This document shows, piece after piece, positions 1-8,581 of a stretch of DNA of 40,124 nt. Source of the DNA: Chitinophagaceae bacterium (GTDB lineage Bacteria; Bacteroidota; Bacteroidia; Chitinophagales; Chitinophagaceae); NCBI GenBank assembly GCA_019695015.1, contig JAIBAV010000158.1:1-40124 (forward strand), given 5' to 3'. The stretch's first letter is position 1; the number at the start of each line of letters is the position of its first letter. The notes under the pieces were generated by a model. That model worked only from the letters and a program-made list of their open reading frames with translations, was not told the DNA's origin and ran no database searches. Both the position numbers and the translations under genes were made by a program.

Positions 1-523
1 AAGATAATGCAAAACCTGCAGCAGCAATAATTTCTTTCATAGCAGCATCGTTTTCATCTGCAGATGTTAAAATACTCATCACTTCTCCAACAGGTTTTTT
101 ATCTCCTTTTTCCCATTTTACTAAGCGTACAATTACTTTTTCGTTATTGGTTGCTGTTTTAATTTTATCTTTTGGAATAAAAAAATCTGGCATTGGTTTA
201 TTGCTATCTGGAATAAAAAAAGCAAATGCATTAGATAGCTGTAGTTTACCAATAAATTCAGTTTGTTTTCGTTGTACAACTTCAGTTATTTTTCCTTCTC
301 TTTTACCTGATTTAAAATTTTCTTTGATTACTTTTACTCTTACAGTATCTCCATGAAATGCAGTATTAAAATTATCTTGTCTTACCAAAATATCTCCTAC
401 CCCTTCTGGCATAATTACATAACCAATACCACTATTAGTTACTTCTAAAATGCCCTTTAAAGTGTTAGTAGGCAAATGTGTTTCCTTAGTAGTATGGTGT
501 TGGCGTTTATTATTTTTCTTCAT
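1..523 (-). CDS. rnr: Ribonuclease R, N-terminal part (cut by window edge)
   Basis: Processive 3'-5' exoribonuclease of the RNase II/R family, which degrades structured RNA in the cytoplasm. About 174 N-terminal codons are visible, reading leftwards from an ATG at 521-523. The protein opens with a short basic tail (MKKNNKRQHH), then two OB/cold-shock-like stretches: one around residues 20-70 with the typical TLKGILEVTNSGIGYV and VGDILV, and a second with GKLQLSNAFAFFIPD and a basic VIVRLVKWEKGDKKPVGEV. These match the CSD1/CSD2 region of RNase R; the catalytic RNB and S1 domains lie outside the window. The start overlaps the lpxK stop by 14 bases, so the gene is very probably the third of a co-transcribed set with the cyclo-ligase and lpxK. 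The RNase R rather than RNase II call rests on the basic N-terminus and phylum context. Confidence 0.88.
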   Translation of the reverse strand, partial: MKKNNKRQHHTTKETHLPTNTLKGILEVTNSGIGYVIMPEGVGDILVRQDNFNTAFHGDTVRVKVIKENFKSGKREGKITEVVQRKQTEFIGKLQLSNAFAFFIPDSNKPMPDFFIPKDKIKTATNNEKVIVRLVKWEKGDKKPVGEVMSILTSADENDAAMKEIIAAAGFALS

Positions 524-1601
524 CTAATTCTAATCTAAAATTATTTACAAAATCAATTATTCTGTTATGGAATACCTGTGTATCATCAAATAAAAATTTA
601 TGTTTAACTGGCAATACATAAAGTGGCAAATCTTTAAGTACTTCCGAAAATTTCATTAGTCTTACAGCATCTTTTTCGGTAGTTAAAATTAGTTTTCTAT
701 TGGCTTTTATTTTATCAAAAACTTGTTTTATCTCGTTCAAATCATCAATATTGAAAATATGGTGGTCGCTATAATCTTTTTGGTAGTATGTATGTACAGC
801 AGTATGTAAATATTCTTTTAGTGGTTTTGGGTTAGCAATTCCGCACACCAATAACACCTCTTCATTTGGTGTTAAAACCCATTCATCTTGATTATTGTAA
901 ATATGGTATGGAGTGCCATAATCAATAGTTGTAAAAAATACTCTTTGATGTTTAAGTGGTTTAATACTTCGTAAAATTTTATACTTTTTATCTTGTGTAA
1001 TAGATGTTGGGCATTTAGTAACCACAATGATATCTGCTCTTACTGCACTTCTTTTTTCATCTCTCAAATCTCCAGTTGGAAGAAAAAAATCTTGTGTATA
1101 TAAATTGCTATATTCAGTAAGTATAATATTTAGCCCTGCATTTACAGATCTATGCTGAAAAGCATCATCTAAAACTATTACTTCTAAATCGGGTTTATCA
1201 TGTAACAACTGCGGTATAGCAACCAATCTTTCTTCTCCCACTGCAACAGCAACATCTGGAAATTTTAAATGAAATTGCATAGGTTCATCACCAATTTCTA
1301 AAGCAGTAGTTTGAGTATTTGCCAAAGCATAGCCTTTTGTTTTTCTTTTATAACCTCTGCTAAGCGTTGCAGTTTTAAAATGTGGTTGTAATATTTTTAC
1401 CAAATACTCAACCATTGGCGATTTTCCTGTGCCGCCAACTGCCAAGTTTCCAACACAAATTAATGGAAAATTAAATTTTGCACTTTTAAAATAGTTTTTA
1501 TTGAATAACCAATTTCTTATGCTAACTACTATACCATAAATTATGGCAAATGGTAATAATAAAACCCTAAATGATTTTAAAAATAAAGTATTAAAATTCA
1601 T
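510..1601 (-). CDS. lpxK: Tetraacyldisaccharide 4'-kinase (lipid A biosynthesis)
   Basis: Inner-membrane kinase that phosphorylates the 4' position of the tetraacyldisaccharide-1-phosphate lipid A precursor. The 363 residues are a normal length for the family. Seen in the sequence: a hydrophobic N-terminal segment (about residues 10-32) that fits monotopic membrane attachment; a Walker A loop in GNLAVGGTGKSP (residues 51-62, Lys60); the ATLSRGYKRKTKGY stretch; and the family hallmark LDDAFQHR near residue 145. The start overlaps the end of the upstream cyclo-ligase gene by 11 bases and its stop overlaps the start of rnr by 14 bases, so translation of all three is probably coupled. Its presence shows the organism makes lipid A. 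Confidence 0.96.
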   Translation of the reverse strand: MNFNTLFLKSFRVLLLPFAIIYGIVVSIRNWLFNKNYFKSAKFNFPLICVGNLAVGGTGKSPMVEYLVKILQPHFKTATLSRGYKRKTKGYALANTQTTALEIGDEPMQFHLKFPDVAVAVGEERLVAIPQLLHDKPDLEVIVLDDAFQHRSVNAGLNIILTEYSNLYTQDFFLPTGDLRDEKRSAVRADIIVVTKCPTSITQDKKYKILRSIKPLKHQRVFFTTIDYGTPYHIYNNQDEWVLTPNEEVLLVCGIANPKPLKEYLHTAVHTYYQKDYSDHHIFNIDDLNEIKQVFDKIKANRKLILTTEKDAVRLMKFSEVLKDLPLYVLPVKHKFLFDDTQVFHNRIIDFVNNFRLELDEEK

Positions 1602-2154
1602 AAATATTGTGCGGTGTAATACAATAATTTAAAGGTATATCAAAATTATTGGTATCATCAATTTTTTCTATAGGTTCAAAATAACAAAACCCAATTTTAA
1701 TAACATCATTTTTACACGATGCTAAGAATTTATCGTAAAAGCCTTTTCCGTAGCCAACTCTATAACCTCTTAAATCAAAAATAAATAGTGGCACAAAAAC
1801 AATATCAATTTCATTTGCATTAATTTCCTCGCCATTTTTCGGTTCTGTTAAACCAAAAGTATTGGTAGTAAAACTTGTATCATCCTCTACACCAATTGCA
1901 CACATAGTATTGTTGGAAAAATTTGTAACAGGATAAGCAACTCTTAAGGCATAATTTGTGTGCTTTATGTACGAGGTTACTATTTGCATATTTGGCTCTA
2001 ACTCCATAGGCCAATACGTAAGCAAAACTTGTACATTCTCAAAGTAAAGTTTTTGTAATTGAAGTAAAATTAAATCGTCGTACTTTAATTTATCTTTTGA
2101 AGAAATAGCTTTTCTTTTCTCCTTATAAATTTTTCTTAATTCTGTTTTAGTCAT
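1591..2154 (-). CDS. 5-formyltetrahydrofolate cyclo-ligase
   Basis: ATP-dependent enzyme converting 5-formyl-THF to 5,10-methenyl-THF, which returns an inhibitory folate to the one-carbon pool. The protein has 187 residues, typical for the family. Evidence: an N-terminal basic TKTELRKIYKEKRKAIS of the substrate/ATP-binding type, and the signature loop GYRVGYGKGFYDKFLA about two thirds along, which carries the glycine-rich phosphate-binding motif. The preceding acidic segment (VEDDTSF) and FVPLFIFD also fit. It is the first gene of the leftward cluster and overlaps lpxK by 11 bases. Its own promoter should lie in the 347-base gap to the right; no clear promoter was found there on this strand. 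Confidence 0.93.
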   Translation of the reverse strand: MTKTELRKIYKEKRKAISSKDKLKYDDLILLQLQKLYFENVQVLLTYWPMELEPNMQIVTSYIKHTNYALRVAYPVTNFSNNTMCAIGVEDDTSFTTNTFGLTEPKNGEEINANEIDIVFVPLFIFDLRGYRVGYGKGFYDKFLASCKNDVIKIGFCYFEPIEKIDDTNNFDIPLNYCITPHNIYEF

Positions 2155-2202
2155 AACAATATATGTAAAGATATCTTTTACTAAGCAGAGTTTTGGAGAA
2201 GC

Positions 2203-2357
2203 TTATTTTTTTTCATAAAGTATTTTTAATGCTTCAACAGTAATAGTTTCTCTTTGCCCTACTGGAAAATTTATTTATCAAATTATCAACAGTTCCTTAT
2301 AACATAATAATTTATTGCTTTGGAGGGAGTATTAACAATTTCGCCATTTATTATCAT
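2203..2357 (-). pseudogene. Possible decayed gene end in the 2155-2501 spacer
   Basis: The 347-base gap between the two divergent operons has two short reading stretches on the minus strand that look coding. The first (2357-2286) reads MIINGEIVNTPSKAINYY and then reaches TGA. The second (2274-2203), in another frame, reads FPVGQRETITVEALKILYE and ends at TAA. Together they look like the C-terminal part of one protein broken by a frameshift, but the stretches are only 24 codons each and the family is not recognised. Chance cannot be excluded in AT-rich DNA. The rest of the gap is AT-rich with a possible -7 element (TATTTTTG, 2385-2392) for the rightward gene but no matching -33. Confidence 0.22.
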
Positions 2358-2501
2358 ACAAAATTATACAAATGGATATAATATTATTTTTGCCACTTCA
2401 ACCAATTATTTGGTAATAAATTTTATTTTACAAATGTGAACTTTATTTTAAGAAATTTAAATTTTACTAAAGGCTCTGTAACGCCATTTATATTTTAATT
2501 C

Positions 2502-4094
2502 ATGCAAAAAGAAATTTCATTAAAAATTACACCATCGGAAGCTGCTAGTAATACAACTATTACAGAAATTATTGCTAAAACTGTTGGAGTGAGTCCCAAT
2601 GAAGTATTTGGTTTTTATAAATTAAAACAAAGTATAGATGCAAGAAGTAGAAAACAAATTTGGGTAAATATTACAGTAAATGCATTCATAAACGAAAAAT
2701 TTATTGAAAGAAATATTGAAAAAATTAATTTCCAAGATGTTAGCAACAGTAATAAAAAAGTAATTATAGTTGGTGCTGGACCTGCAGGAATTTTTGCAGC
2801 ATTAAAGCTTATTGAATTAGGTATAAAACCAATTGTTGTAGAAAGAGGTAAAGATGTAAGAAGTAGAAGAAGAGATTTAGCCATATTAAATAAAGAAGGC
2901 AAAATAAATACCGAGAGTAATTATTGTTTTGGAGAAGGAGGTGCTGGAACCTATAGTGATGGTAAACTTTACACAAGAAGCAATAAAAGAGGAAGTATAG
3001 ACAGAATACTAAATTTATTTGTACAGTTTGGTGCAGAAGAAAAAATTTTATACCAAGCCCACCCACACATAGGTACAAACAAATTACCAAGTATTATAAC
3101 TGCAATGAGAGAGCAAATTATAAATTGCGGTGGCGAAGTGCATTTTGAAAAAAAATTAACTGATTTAATTATAGAAAATGAAACTGTAAAAGGCATTGTT
3201 TCAAACAAAGAAGAAAAAATATTTGCTAATGCTGTAATATTAGCAACTGGGCATAGTGCAAGAGATATTTATGAATTATTATATGCAAAAAAAATATTTA
3301 TAGAGGCTAAGCCATTTGCCTTAGGAGTAAGAATTGAACACCCACAAAATATTATTGATACAGCACAATATCATTTAACTAATTACCAAAAACAAAAAAG
3401 AAGTGATTTTTTACCACCAGCAACTTATAATTTGGTTGAGCAAGTAAATGGCAAAGGTGTATTTAGTTTTTGCATGTGTCCAGGTGGCATCATTGCTCCA
3501 GCAGCTACTAACAACAATGAGTTAGTTGTAAATGGATGGAGCCCTTCTAAAAGAGATAACCCATTTGCTAACAGTGGCATGGTTGTTTCTGTTGAATTGA
3601 AAGATATTTTGGATATTAAAGAATGTAGGAATCAAAATAATTCTCCACTTGCATTAATGAATTTTCAAAAAGCAGTGGAAGAAAAGGCTTATACTTTTGG
3701 AGGTGGAAATTTTGTTGCTCCAGCACAAAGAGTAGTAGATTTTTGTACGAATAAAATTTCTTCTAATTTACCCAAATGTTCCTATTTACCTGGTATAAAT
3801 AGTAGTGATATTACAGCAGTTTTACCTGCATTTATATATACAAGGCTACAAAAAGCATTGCAAATTTTTGGACAGAAAATGAAAGGTTATTATACCAACG
3901 AAGCAATAATAGTAGCTACAGAAAGCAGAACTTCATCTCCTGTTAGAATACCAAGAGACAGTAAAACTTTACAACACCCTCAATTAAAAAATTTATACCC
4001 CTGTTCAGAGGGTGCAGGCTATGCTGGTGGCATTGTTAGTGCTGCTATGGATGGTGAAAAAGTAGCAGAAAATATTGCTTTAAATTGGTTTTAA
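2502..4094 (+). CDS. FAD-dependent dehydrogenase, COG2509 type
   Basis: Predicted cytoplasmic flavoprotein of unknown substrate. An N-terminal domain of about 85 residues precedes the Rossmann fold, which starts with VIIVGAGPAGIFAALKL (GxGxxG at 91-96) and continues to an acidic strand end VVERG. A family-typical block NYCFGEGGAGTYSDGKLYTR follows near residue 140. A second nucleotide-binding stretch (AVILATGHSARD) and the closing FAD-contact block PCSEGAGYAGGIVSAAMDG at the C-terminus are both present, so the protein looks complete at 530 residues. This architecture matches the uncharacterised FAD-dependent dehydrogenases of COG2509; the N-terminal domain is characteristic of that group. It is followed closely by a membrane glycosyltransferase and rsmG on the same strand, but no functional link is evident. 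Confidence 0.88.
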   Translation: MQKEISLKITPSEAASNTTITEIIAKTVGVSPNEVFGFYKLKQSIDARSRKQIWVNITVNAFINEKFIERNIEKINFQDVSNSNKKVIIVGAGPAGIFAALKLIELGIKPIVVERGKDVRSRRRDLAILNKEGKINTESNYCFGEGGAGTYSDGKLYTRSNKRGSIDRILNLFVQFGAEEKILYQAHPHIGTNKLPSIITAMREQIINCGGEVHFEKKLTDLIIENETVKGIVSNKEEKIFANAVILATGHSARDIYELLYAKKIFIEAKPFALGVRIEHPQNIIDTAQYHLTNYQKQKRSDFLPPATYNLVEQVNGKGVFSFCMCPGGIIAPAATNNNELVVNGWSPSKRDNPFANSGMVVSVELKDILDIKECRNQNNSPLALMNFQKAVEEKAYTFGGGNFVAPAQRVVDFCTNKISSNLPKCSYLPGINSSDITAVLPAFIYTRLQKALQIFGQKMKGYYTNEAIIVATESRTSSPVRIPRDSKTLQHPQLKNLYPCSEGAGYAGGIVSAAMDGEKVAENIALNWF

Positions 4095-4183
4095 GGCATT
4101 ATAATAAATTGCTCCTCTTTTTTCTTATCCACAAATCATACTTTTATCCACTTTCAGATGGAACAACAATTATTTTTGCCGTT

Positions 4184-5314
4184 ATGATAATTGATATCCC
4201 TCCTATTGTATTTACAATAGTTTTTTATATTTTTTGTTCTGTAATTGCTATCCAATTATTTTATTATTTATTTTTCTTTACAAGGCTTGCATTTTATAGA
4301 AAAAAAAATAAAGCAAACTCTGTTCAACATCCAATTTCAATTATTATTTGTGCAAGAGATGAAGCCCATAACTTAGCCAATAATTTACCAGGCATTTTAG
4401 TACAAAACTATAAAACCACACACGAGGTTATTGTTGTAAACGATAACTCTGTTGATGAAACAAAATATTTACTTGATGAGTTTAAGAAAAGTTTTAAAAA
4501 CCTTAACCAAATTGAGTTATCGCAAGAAGCTAAAATGATTGAGGGTAAAAAATTTCCATTAAGTATTGGAATTAAAAGTGCTAAATACGAAACTGTTTTA
4601 TTAACAGATGCAGATTGTTTACCAGCCAGTGAAGATTGGATGTATTATATGCAAGATGCTTATAATGATGATATTGAAGTTGTTTTAGGTTATGGTGCTT
4701 TTAAAAAAAGAAAAGGTATTTTAAACAAACTCATTAGGTTTGAAACTTTTCATACGGCATTACAATATTTCTCTTATGCTTTGGCTGGCATACCATACAT
4801 GGGTGTAGGTAGAAATTTAAGTTATAAAAAAGATATTTTTTTTAGGAATAAAGGGTTCTCTTCCATCAACATGATACCAAGTGGCGATGATGATTTATTT
4901 ATTAATAAGGTTACCAATAAAAAGAATACTGCTATTGTTATAGATCCTTTGGCACACACCCTTAGCGAGCCCAAAAAAACATGGGATGAATGGATGACAC
5001 AAAAATACAGGCATTATACAACAGCCAAGTTTTATAAACCTATACATAAATTTTTATTAGGCTTATATTCATTTAGCTTATTTTGTATTTATCCATTATT
5101 AATAATAAGTGCTGTTTTTTATTGTTGGTGGTTAACTCTATCTGTATTTGCTATAAGGTTTATAGTGCAGGCAATTATTATGTTTAAAACAATGAAGAAG
5201 TTGAACGAAAAAGACTTATTTCCTTGGTTTATATTATTGGATTTGTGGATGCCTTTATATTATTTATTCACTATTCCTGCCATTTGGAAAAGCCCTAAAA
5301 GAACTTGGGGTTAA
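4184..5314 (+). CDS. Membrane-bound family 2 glycosyltransferase
   Basis: Processive or transfer-type GT-A glycosyltransferase acting at the cytoplasmic face of the inner membrane; substrate unknown. From the chosen ATG the protein has 376 residues: one N-terminal membrane segment (about 5-32), a catalytic domain opening with ISIIICARDEAHNL, the acidic motifs NDNSVDET and LLTDADCLP, a third acidic cluster SGDDDLF and a QKYRH motif that stands for QxxRW, then two or three C-terminal membrane segments. An in-frame ATG at 4085 would overlap the FAD gene, but its extra 33 residues look unlike the family. A TATTTTTG -7-like element at 4172-4179 lies just before the 4184 ATG, so a nearly leaderless transcript is possible. 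Envelope polysaccharide or glycolipid synthesis is the likely setting. Confidence 0.85.
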   Translation: MIIDIPPIVFTIVFYIFCSVIAIQLFYYLFFFTRLAFYRKKNKANSVQHPISIIICARDEAHNLANNLPGILVQNYKTTHEVIVVNDNSVDETKYLLDEFKKSFKNLNQIELSQEAKMIEGKKFPLSIGIKSAKYETVLLTDADCLPASEDWMYYMQDAYNDDIEVVLGYGAFKKRKGILNKLIRFETFHTALQYFSYALAGIPYMGVGRNLSYKKDIFFRNKGFSSINMIPSGDDDLFINKVTNKKNTAIVIDPLAHTLSEPKKTWDEWMTQKYRHYTTAKFYKPIHKFLLGLYSFSLFCIYPLLIISAVFYCWWLTLSVFAIRFIVQAIIMFKTMKKLNEKDLFPWFILLDLWMPLYYLFTIPAIWKSPKRTWG

Positions 5315-5333
5315 TTACTATTGATTTTGTACA

Positions 5334-5963
5334 ATGGATATAATAAAAAAATATTTCGATGATTTTACTCCAAAACAAATTGAACAATTTGCTGCACTAA
5401 AAAATTTGTACAAAGAGTGGAATGAAAAAATAAATGTTATTTCAAGAAAAGATATAGATGAAATTTATTTGCATCATGTATTACACTCTTTAAGTATTGC
5501 AGCAATTGGCAATTTTGTGCCACAAACCCAAGTTATTGATATAGGCTGTGGTGGTGGTTTTCCTGGTGTTCCTTTAGCAATTTTTTATCCAGATGTTCAT
5601 TTTCATTTAGTGGATAGTATTGGTAAAAAATTGAAAGTTGTAAATGCAATTTGCGAAGCTATTGAAGTAAAAAATATTACTACACAACATACCAGAGTGG
5701 AAGAAATAAAAAACAAAAAATTTGATTTTGCTATTAGCCGTGCAGTTGCTCCATTAAAAGAATTGTGGCATTGGAGTAACCCCATTATTAAAAAAGCAGT
5801 TTTACCAAATCAAGAAATGGCTAACGGATTAATTTGTTTAAAAGGTGGCGACTTGCATCAGGAAATTTTTGAAAGCCAAACCAAACCCTCTATGATGGGT
5901 ATTTACAATATTTTTAAAGAAGAATATTTTAAAGAAAAGTTTATTTTGTATGTTAAGAAGTAA
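5334..5963 (+). CDS. rsmG: 16S rRNA (guanine527-N7)-methyltransferase RsmG
   Basis: S-adenosylmethionine-dependent enzyme that methylates G527 of 16S rRNA in the decoding region; also called GidB. The 209-residue length is normal. Evidence: N-terminal helical stretch LKNLYKEWNEKINVISRKD, the HHVLHSLS block, the SAM-binding motif VIDIGCGGGFPGVPLAI near residue 66, the acidic LVDSIGKKL strand, and the family block DFAISRAVAPLKEL. It starts 19 bases after the glycosyltransferase stop, so co-transcription is likely. Its ATG is preceded by GATTTTGTACA, nearly the same as the sequence ahead of the NUDIX gene at 39431, which may be a core promoter giving a very short leader. Confidence 0.95.
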   Translation: MDIIKKYFDDFTPKQIEQFAALKNLYKEWNEKINVISRKDIDEIYLHHVLHSLSIAAIGNFVPQTQVIDIGCGGGFPGVPLAIFYPDVHFHLVDSIGKKLKVVNAICEAIEVKNITTQHTRVEEIKNKKFDFAISRAVAPLKELWHWSNPIIKKAVLPNQEMANGLICLKGGDLHQEIFESQTKPSMMGIYNIFKEEYFKEKFILYVKK

Positions 5964-5996
5964 ACTATGCTTCTATTTTTATCAATAAATAACTTA

Positions 5997-7532
5997 TTAC
6001 AATTTAACTCCAAAAGTTAGCATAATATTTCCTCTACTTCCTGTTTGCTCTGCAAATGTGTTAGGCTTATCGTTTAAACGATAAGGAAAAACAACATCTT
6101 TATTAAAGCTATGAGCATAAGCTAAATCAATAAAAAAGCCATAATTTCTATACCCTATTCCACCAGTTAACATCATTTTATTTGCATTTAAAACACGTTC
6201 TTTATAAGGGCTTCCATAATAAGCAGCTCCTAACCTAAACATAAATGTATTTAACTTTAGCTCGCCGCCTACTCTAAAATTAAAATTTCCTTTGTAATAA
6301 TCTTTTACAGTTGCGTTTACAGTTTTGTAATATGCCTTAGCTACGTAATCATCTTCTTCACTTCTTGCAAATCTAGCACCACGGTAATTAACAAATTCAA
6401 TATCTGCACTTATAAATGCCCTTTGCTTGCGTACATCTTTCACTTCATTAAAAACATAGCTTGCACTTACTAATGCTCTCCAAGGGGTTACTAAATTATA
6501 CTTTCTTTCTCCTGCATTGCCACTATTTAATGCATCGCTGCTTTCACTTTTAATACCTGCATAAGCTTCGGTATTAGTTGTCATCCAAGTTCTAATTTTG
6601 TCTTTAAAAAACATAAACTGAGGTGTATGAAATGCAAAACCTAAACGCCAGCGTTCTTGTGGTTTATATATAAAACCAAGTTTAGCACCAAAGCCTGCAC
6701 CAAAGCTTTTAAATTTTTCGGTATAAATAAAATTATCAAAATCGTTATTGGTATTGTTAGTTGCATCATTTTCGGAGTAAGTAAAATCTCTTTGAAAAGA
6801 TAAAATGGGAATATTAACACTACCACCAATATATAATTTATCTTCTAAGTTACTTGCAAAGCCCAACGCAATTTCGTGTAATCCACCTCTAGTTTTTTCA
6901 TTATACGTTTGATTAACTCCAGTAGAGATTGGCACCAAACTTTGAAATCCAATTAAGTTACCATTTGCATCTGCAATTGTATCAATCAAATAAGTTCTAA
7001 ATGCTAAAGAAGATCCATAAATATAGTTTTGTTCTGCAGCAGTCATGTTAGCACCATCTGCAATTAATTCTTCCAAATATTGTTCTGAAAAAGAACTGAA
7101 ATTATTAAAGCCTTTAAATTGAATACTATTGTTGTAGTTTGCTAACTGATTAACTGATATGGAAAATGCACTACTTGTAAACTTACTGTAATTGGGGTTA
7201 TTTGGCTTGCCAAATACAAAGCCTATAGTACCATAATTAAAACTATTTTTTTTATCTGTGGTATCTGTTCCTCTGAATAATAAATTATTATTGTTTAAAT
7301 TAAAACCAGGCGATAAAATAAATTCTTTTGTTTTAAATAAGCCTAAGCCTGCTGGGTTAATATTAGCTGCAGTAATATCTCCTCCTAAACTGCCCATTAC
7401 ACCTCCAATAGCCATGTTTCTTGCACTTCCATTAAAAGTGTACCATGCTGTTCTAAGTGCATCGTCTGGCACTTGTGCATTTAGTTTTAAAGCAACAATT
7501 ATGAGTAAACTTATTGAATATATTTTTTTCAT
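5997..7532 (-). CDS. FadL/OmpP1-like outer-membrane protein
   Basis: Predicted outer-membrane beta-barrel. The 511-residue product begins with a signal peptide ending at about residue 19 (KLNAQ). It continues with DDALRTAWYTFNGSARNMAIGGVMGSLGGDITAANINPAGLGLFKTKEF, the N-terminal block of Bacteroidota proteins related to FadL/OmpP1 hydrophobic-compound transporters (quoted in pieces: NMAIGGVMGSLGGD, NINPAGLGLF). The rest alternates hydrophobic and polar residues like barrel strands and ends in a strand (NIMLTFGVKL). FadL relatives move long-chain fatty acids or aromatic compounds across the outer membrane; the substrate here cannot be told. It is followed 60 bases upstream on the same strand by the lipoprotein gene. 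Confidence 0.8.
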   Translation of the reverse strand: MKKIYSISLLIIVALKLNAQVPDDALRTAWYTFNGSARNMAIGGVMGSLGGDITAANINPAGLGLFKTKEFILSPGFNLNNNNLLFRGTDTTDKKNSFNYGTIGFVFGKPNNPNYSKFTSSAFSISVNQLANYNNSIQFKGFNNFSSFSEQYLEELIADGANMTAAEQNYIYGSSLAFRTYLIDTIADANGNLIGFQSLVPISTGVNQTYNEKTRGGLHEIALGFASNLEDKLYIGGSVNIPILSFQRDFTYSENDATNNTNNDFDNFIYTEKFKSFGAGFGAKLGFIYKPQERWRLGFAFHTPQFMFFKDKIRTWMTTNTEAYAGIKSESSDALNSGNAGERKYNLVTPWRALVSASYVFNEVKDVRKQRAFISADIEFVNYRGARFARSEEDDYVAKAYYKTVNATVKDYYKGNFNFRVGGELKLNTFMFRLGAAYYGSPYKERVLNANKMMLTGGIGYRNYGFFIDLAYAHSFNKDVVFPYRLNDKPNTFAEQTGSRGNIMLTFGVKL

Positions 7533-7592
7533 TAGAAATGAAATAAAAGTTTTTTAATATTTGGGTTGAACCACTCTTGCAGCAGTTATATT

Positions 7593-8345
7593 TTAATTTC
7601 TACCACTTCTGCTACTACTGCTACTGCTACCTGTACTTTTGTAACCTCCACTTCTACCACCTGCACTACTACTGCCAGAAGTTGTTGTACCAGAACTATT
7701 AGTATAAGTTCTTGCTGGTCTATCCCATCCTGCATTGCCACTACCAGTATTACCATTTGTAGAAAATACTCTTTTAACTAATTTTCCAAAACCTGTATTT
7801 CTGTTTGTAGAACTAGTACCTGCTTTAATACCAGTTTTTACATTGGTATTACTATAGCTTTTTGTTGTATAGGCAGTAACATAGCTTGCTTTTGTATTGC
7901 CTGTATATACAGTAGGATTTTTGTATGGAACCATATAATAAAAAGGGCTGTTCCAACTACCCCAAGGATTGTAATTAAAGCTATACCAATTGCTGCCAAT
8001 GCAAGGTGAATTATAGTATATATGGTTATTCCAACTATTATAATTATTATAGTAATAACTATTCCAATTATGAACGCCATTGTATGGATAATTTGTGTAA
8101 CAATTAGTATAAGTTAGTCTAACATCGTTCCAGTAACTATAATCATCAATAGTTCTAAACCTATTGTTTCGCACTTTCATTCTTAAATAATCCTCATCTT
8201 CTGTTTTAACTTCTTTTTCTACATAATAGTTCCCCTCTGCTGGTGAATAATAAACATCATCGGGTGTTTGGCTTGTTTTATAGGCAGATGAACAGGAAGT
8301 TAAAATACTTACCAAAAGTATAGAATAGAAAATTTTAGCTTTCAT
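7593..8345 (-). CDS. Low-complexity Asn/Tyr/Ser-rich lipoprotein
   Basis: Predicted exported lipoprotein of 250 residues, family of unknown function. The start at 8345 gives a classical lipoprotein signal (MKAKIFYSILLVSILTSCSS) with Cys at residue 18. An upstream in-frame ATG at 8384 would add 13 residues before the signal. After the signal comes an acidic part (YYVEKEVKTEDEDYLRMKVRNN), then a long stretch dominated by Asn, Tyr, Trp and Ser between about residues 75 and 150, and a Ser/Thr/Gly-rich tail ending SSSSSSRSGRN. The tail is coded by near-repetitive AGTAGT-like codons. It looks like a surface-exposed or disordered protein. No enzyme motif is visible. A plus-strand reading frame across the tail is a shadow caused by the repeats. 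Confidence 0.72.
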   Translation of the reverse strand: MKAKIFYSILLVSILTSCSSAYKTSQTPDDVYYSPAEGNYYVEKEVKTEDEDYLRMKVRNNRFRTIDDYSYWNDVRLTYTNCYTNYPYNGVHNWNSYYYNNYNSWNNHIYYNSPCIGSNWYSFNYNPWGSWNSPFYYMVPYKNPTVYTGNTKASYVTAYTTKSYSNTNVKTGIKAGTSSTNRNTGFGKLVKRVFSTNGNTGSGNAGWDRPARTYTNSSGTTTSGSSSAGGRSGGYKSTGSSSSSSRSGRN

Positions 8346-8449
8346 AATAAATAGTTTTAAATTTAGTATAATGCGAAGTTGCATACATTTGCCACCGTTT
8401 AGTATTTATTTACTTTTATATTTAATACAAATGTGGTGCCGTAAAATTT

Positions 8450-8556
8450 ACTAACACAAGTTAGTATGTTAAAATTTTTAAAATGAGGATAAAAGTTATA
8501 AACCCTGAAGGGTGCGACGCCAAGATAGTTAAATAAATAACTAAAAGCTGACTAAC
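8450..8556 (+). other. Structured leader with a 17-codon ORF ahead of proS
   Basis: The 236-base gap between the divergent lipoprotein and proS has three hairpins in order: ACTAAC-acaa-GTTAGT (8450-8465), ACCC-tgaa-GGGT (8502-8513) and TAGTTA-aataaa-TAACTA (8526-8543). A CTAAC at 8552-8556 could alternatively pair with GTTAG of the first hairpin, so competing folds are possible. The segment 8502-8521 is clearly GC-rich against an AT-rich background. A short ORF at 8483-8536 reads MRIKVINPEGCDAKIVK and stops inside the third hairpin; it includes one Pro codon. No known riboswitch could be matched. This may be a regulatory leader of the tRNA synthetase gene or a decayed element. Confidence 0.3.
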
Positions 8557-8581
8557 AAAAAAAATACATTATTATAATTTT

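Noticed and set aside
2385..2392. Promoter of the FAD dehydrogenase gene from TATTTTTG
   Set aside because: No TTTG at 17-23 bases upstream and more than 100 bases to the ATG; kept only as a mention.
7566..7781. Thr/Ser/Cys-rich plus-strand open frame
   Set aside because: It is the reverse of the Ser-rich repeat tail of the lipoprotein gene; open only because the repeats lack stops.
8450..8556. Known riboswitch (SAM-II, preQ1 or T-box) in the proS leader
   Set aside because: I compared it from memory with these classes; the conserved core sequences and pairing were not present. Left as an unassigned structured leader.
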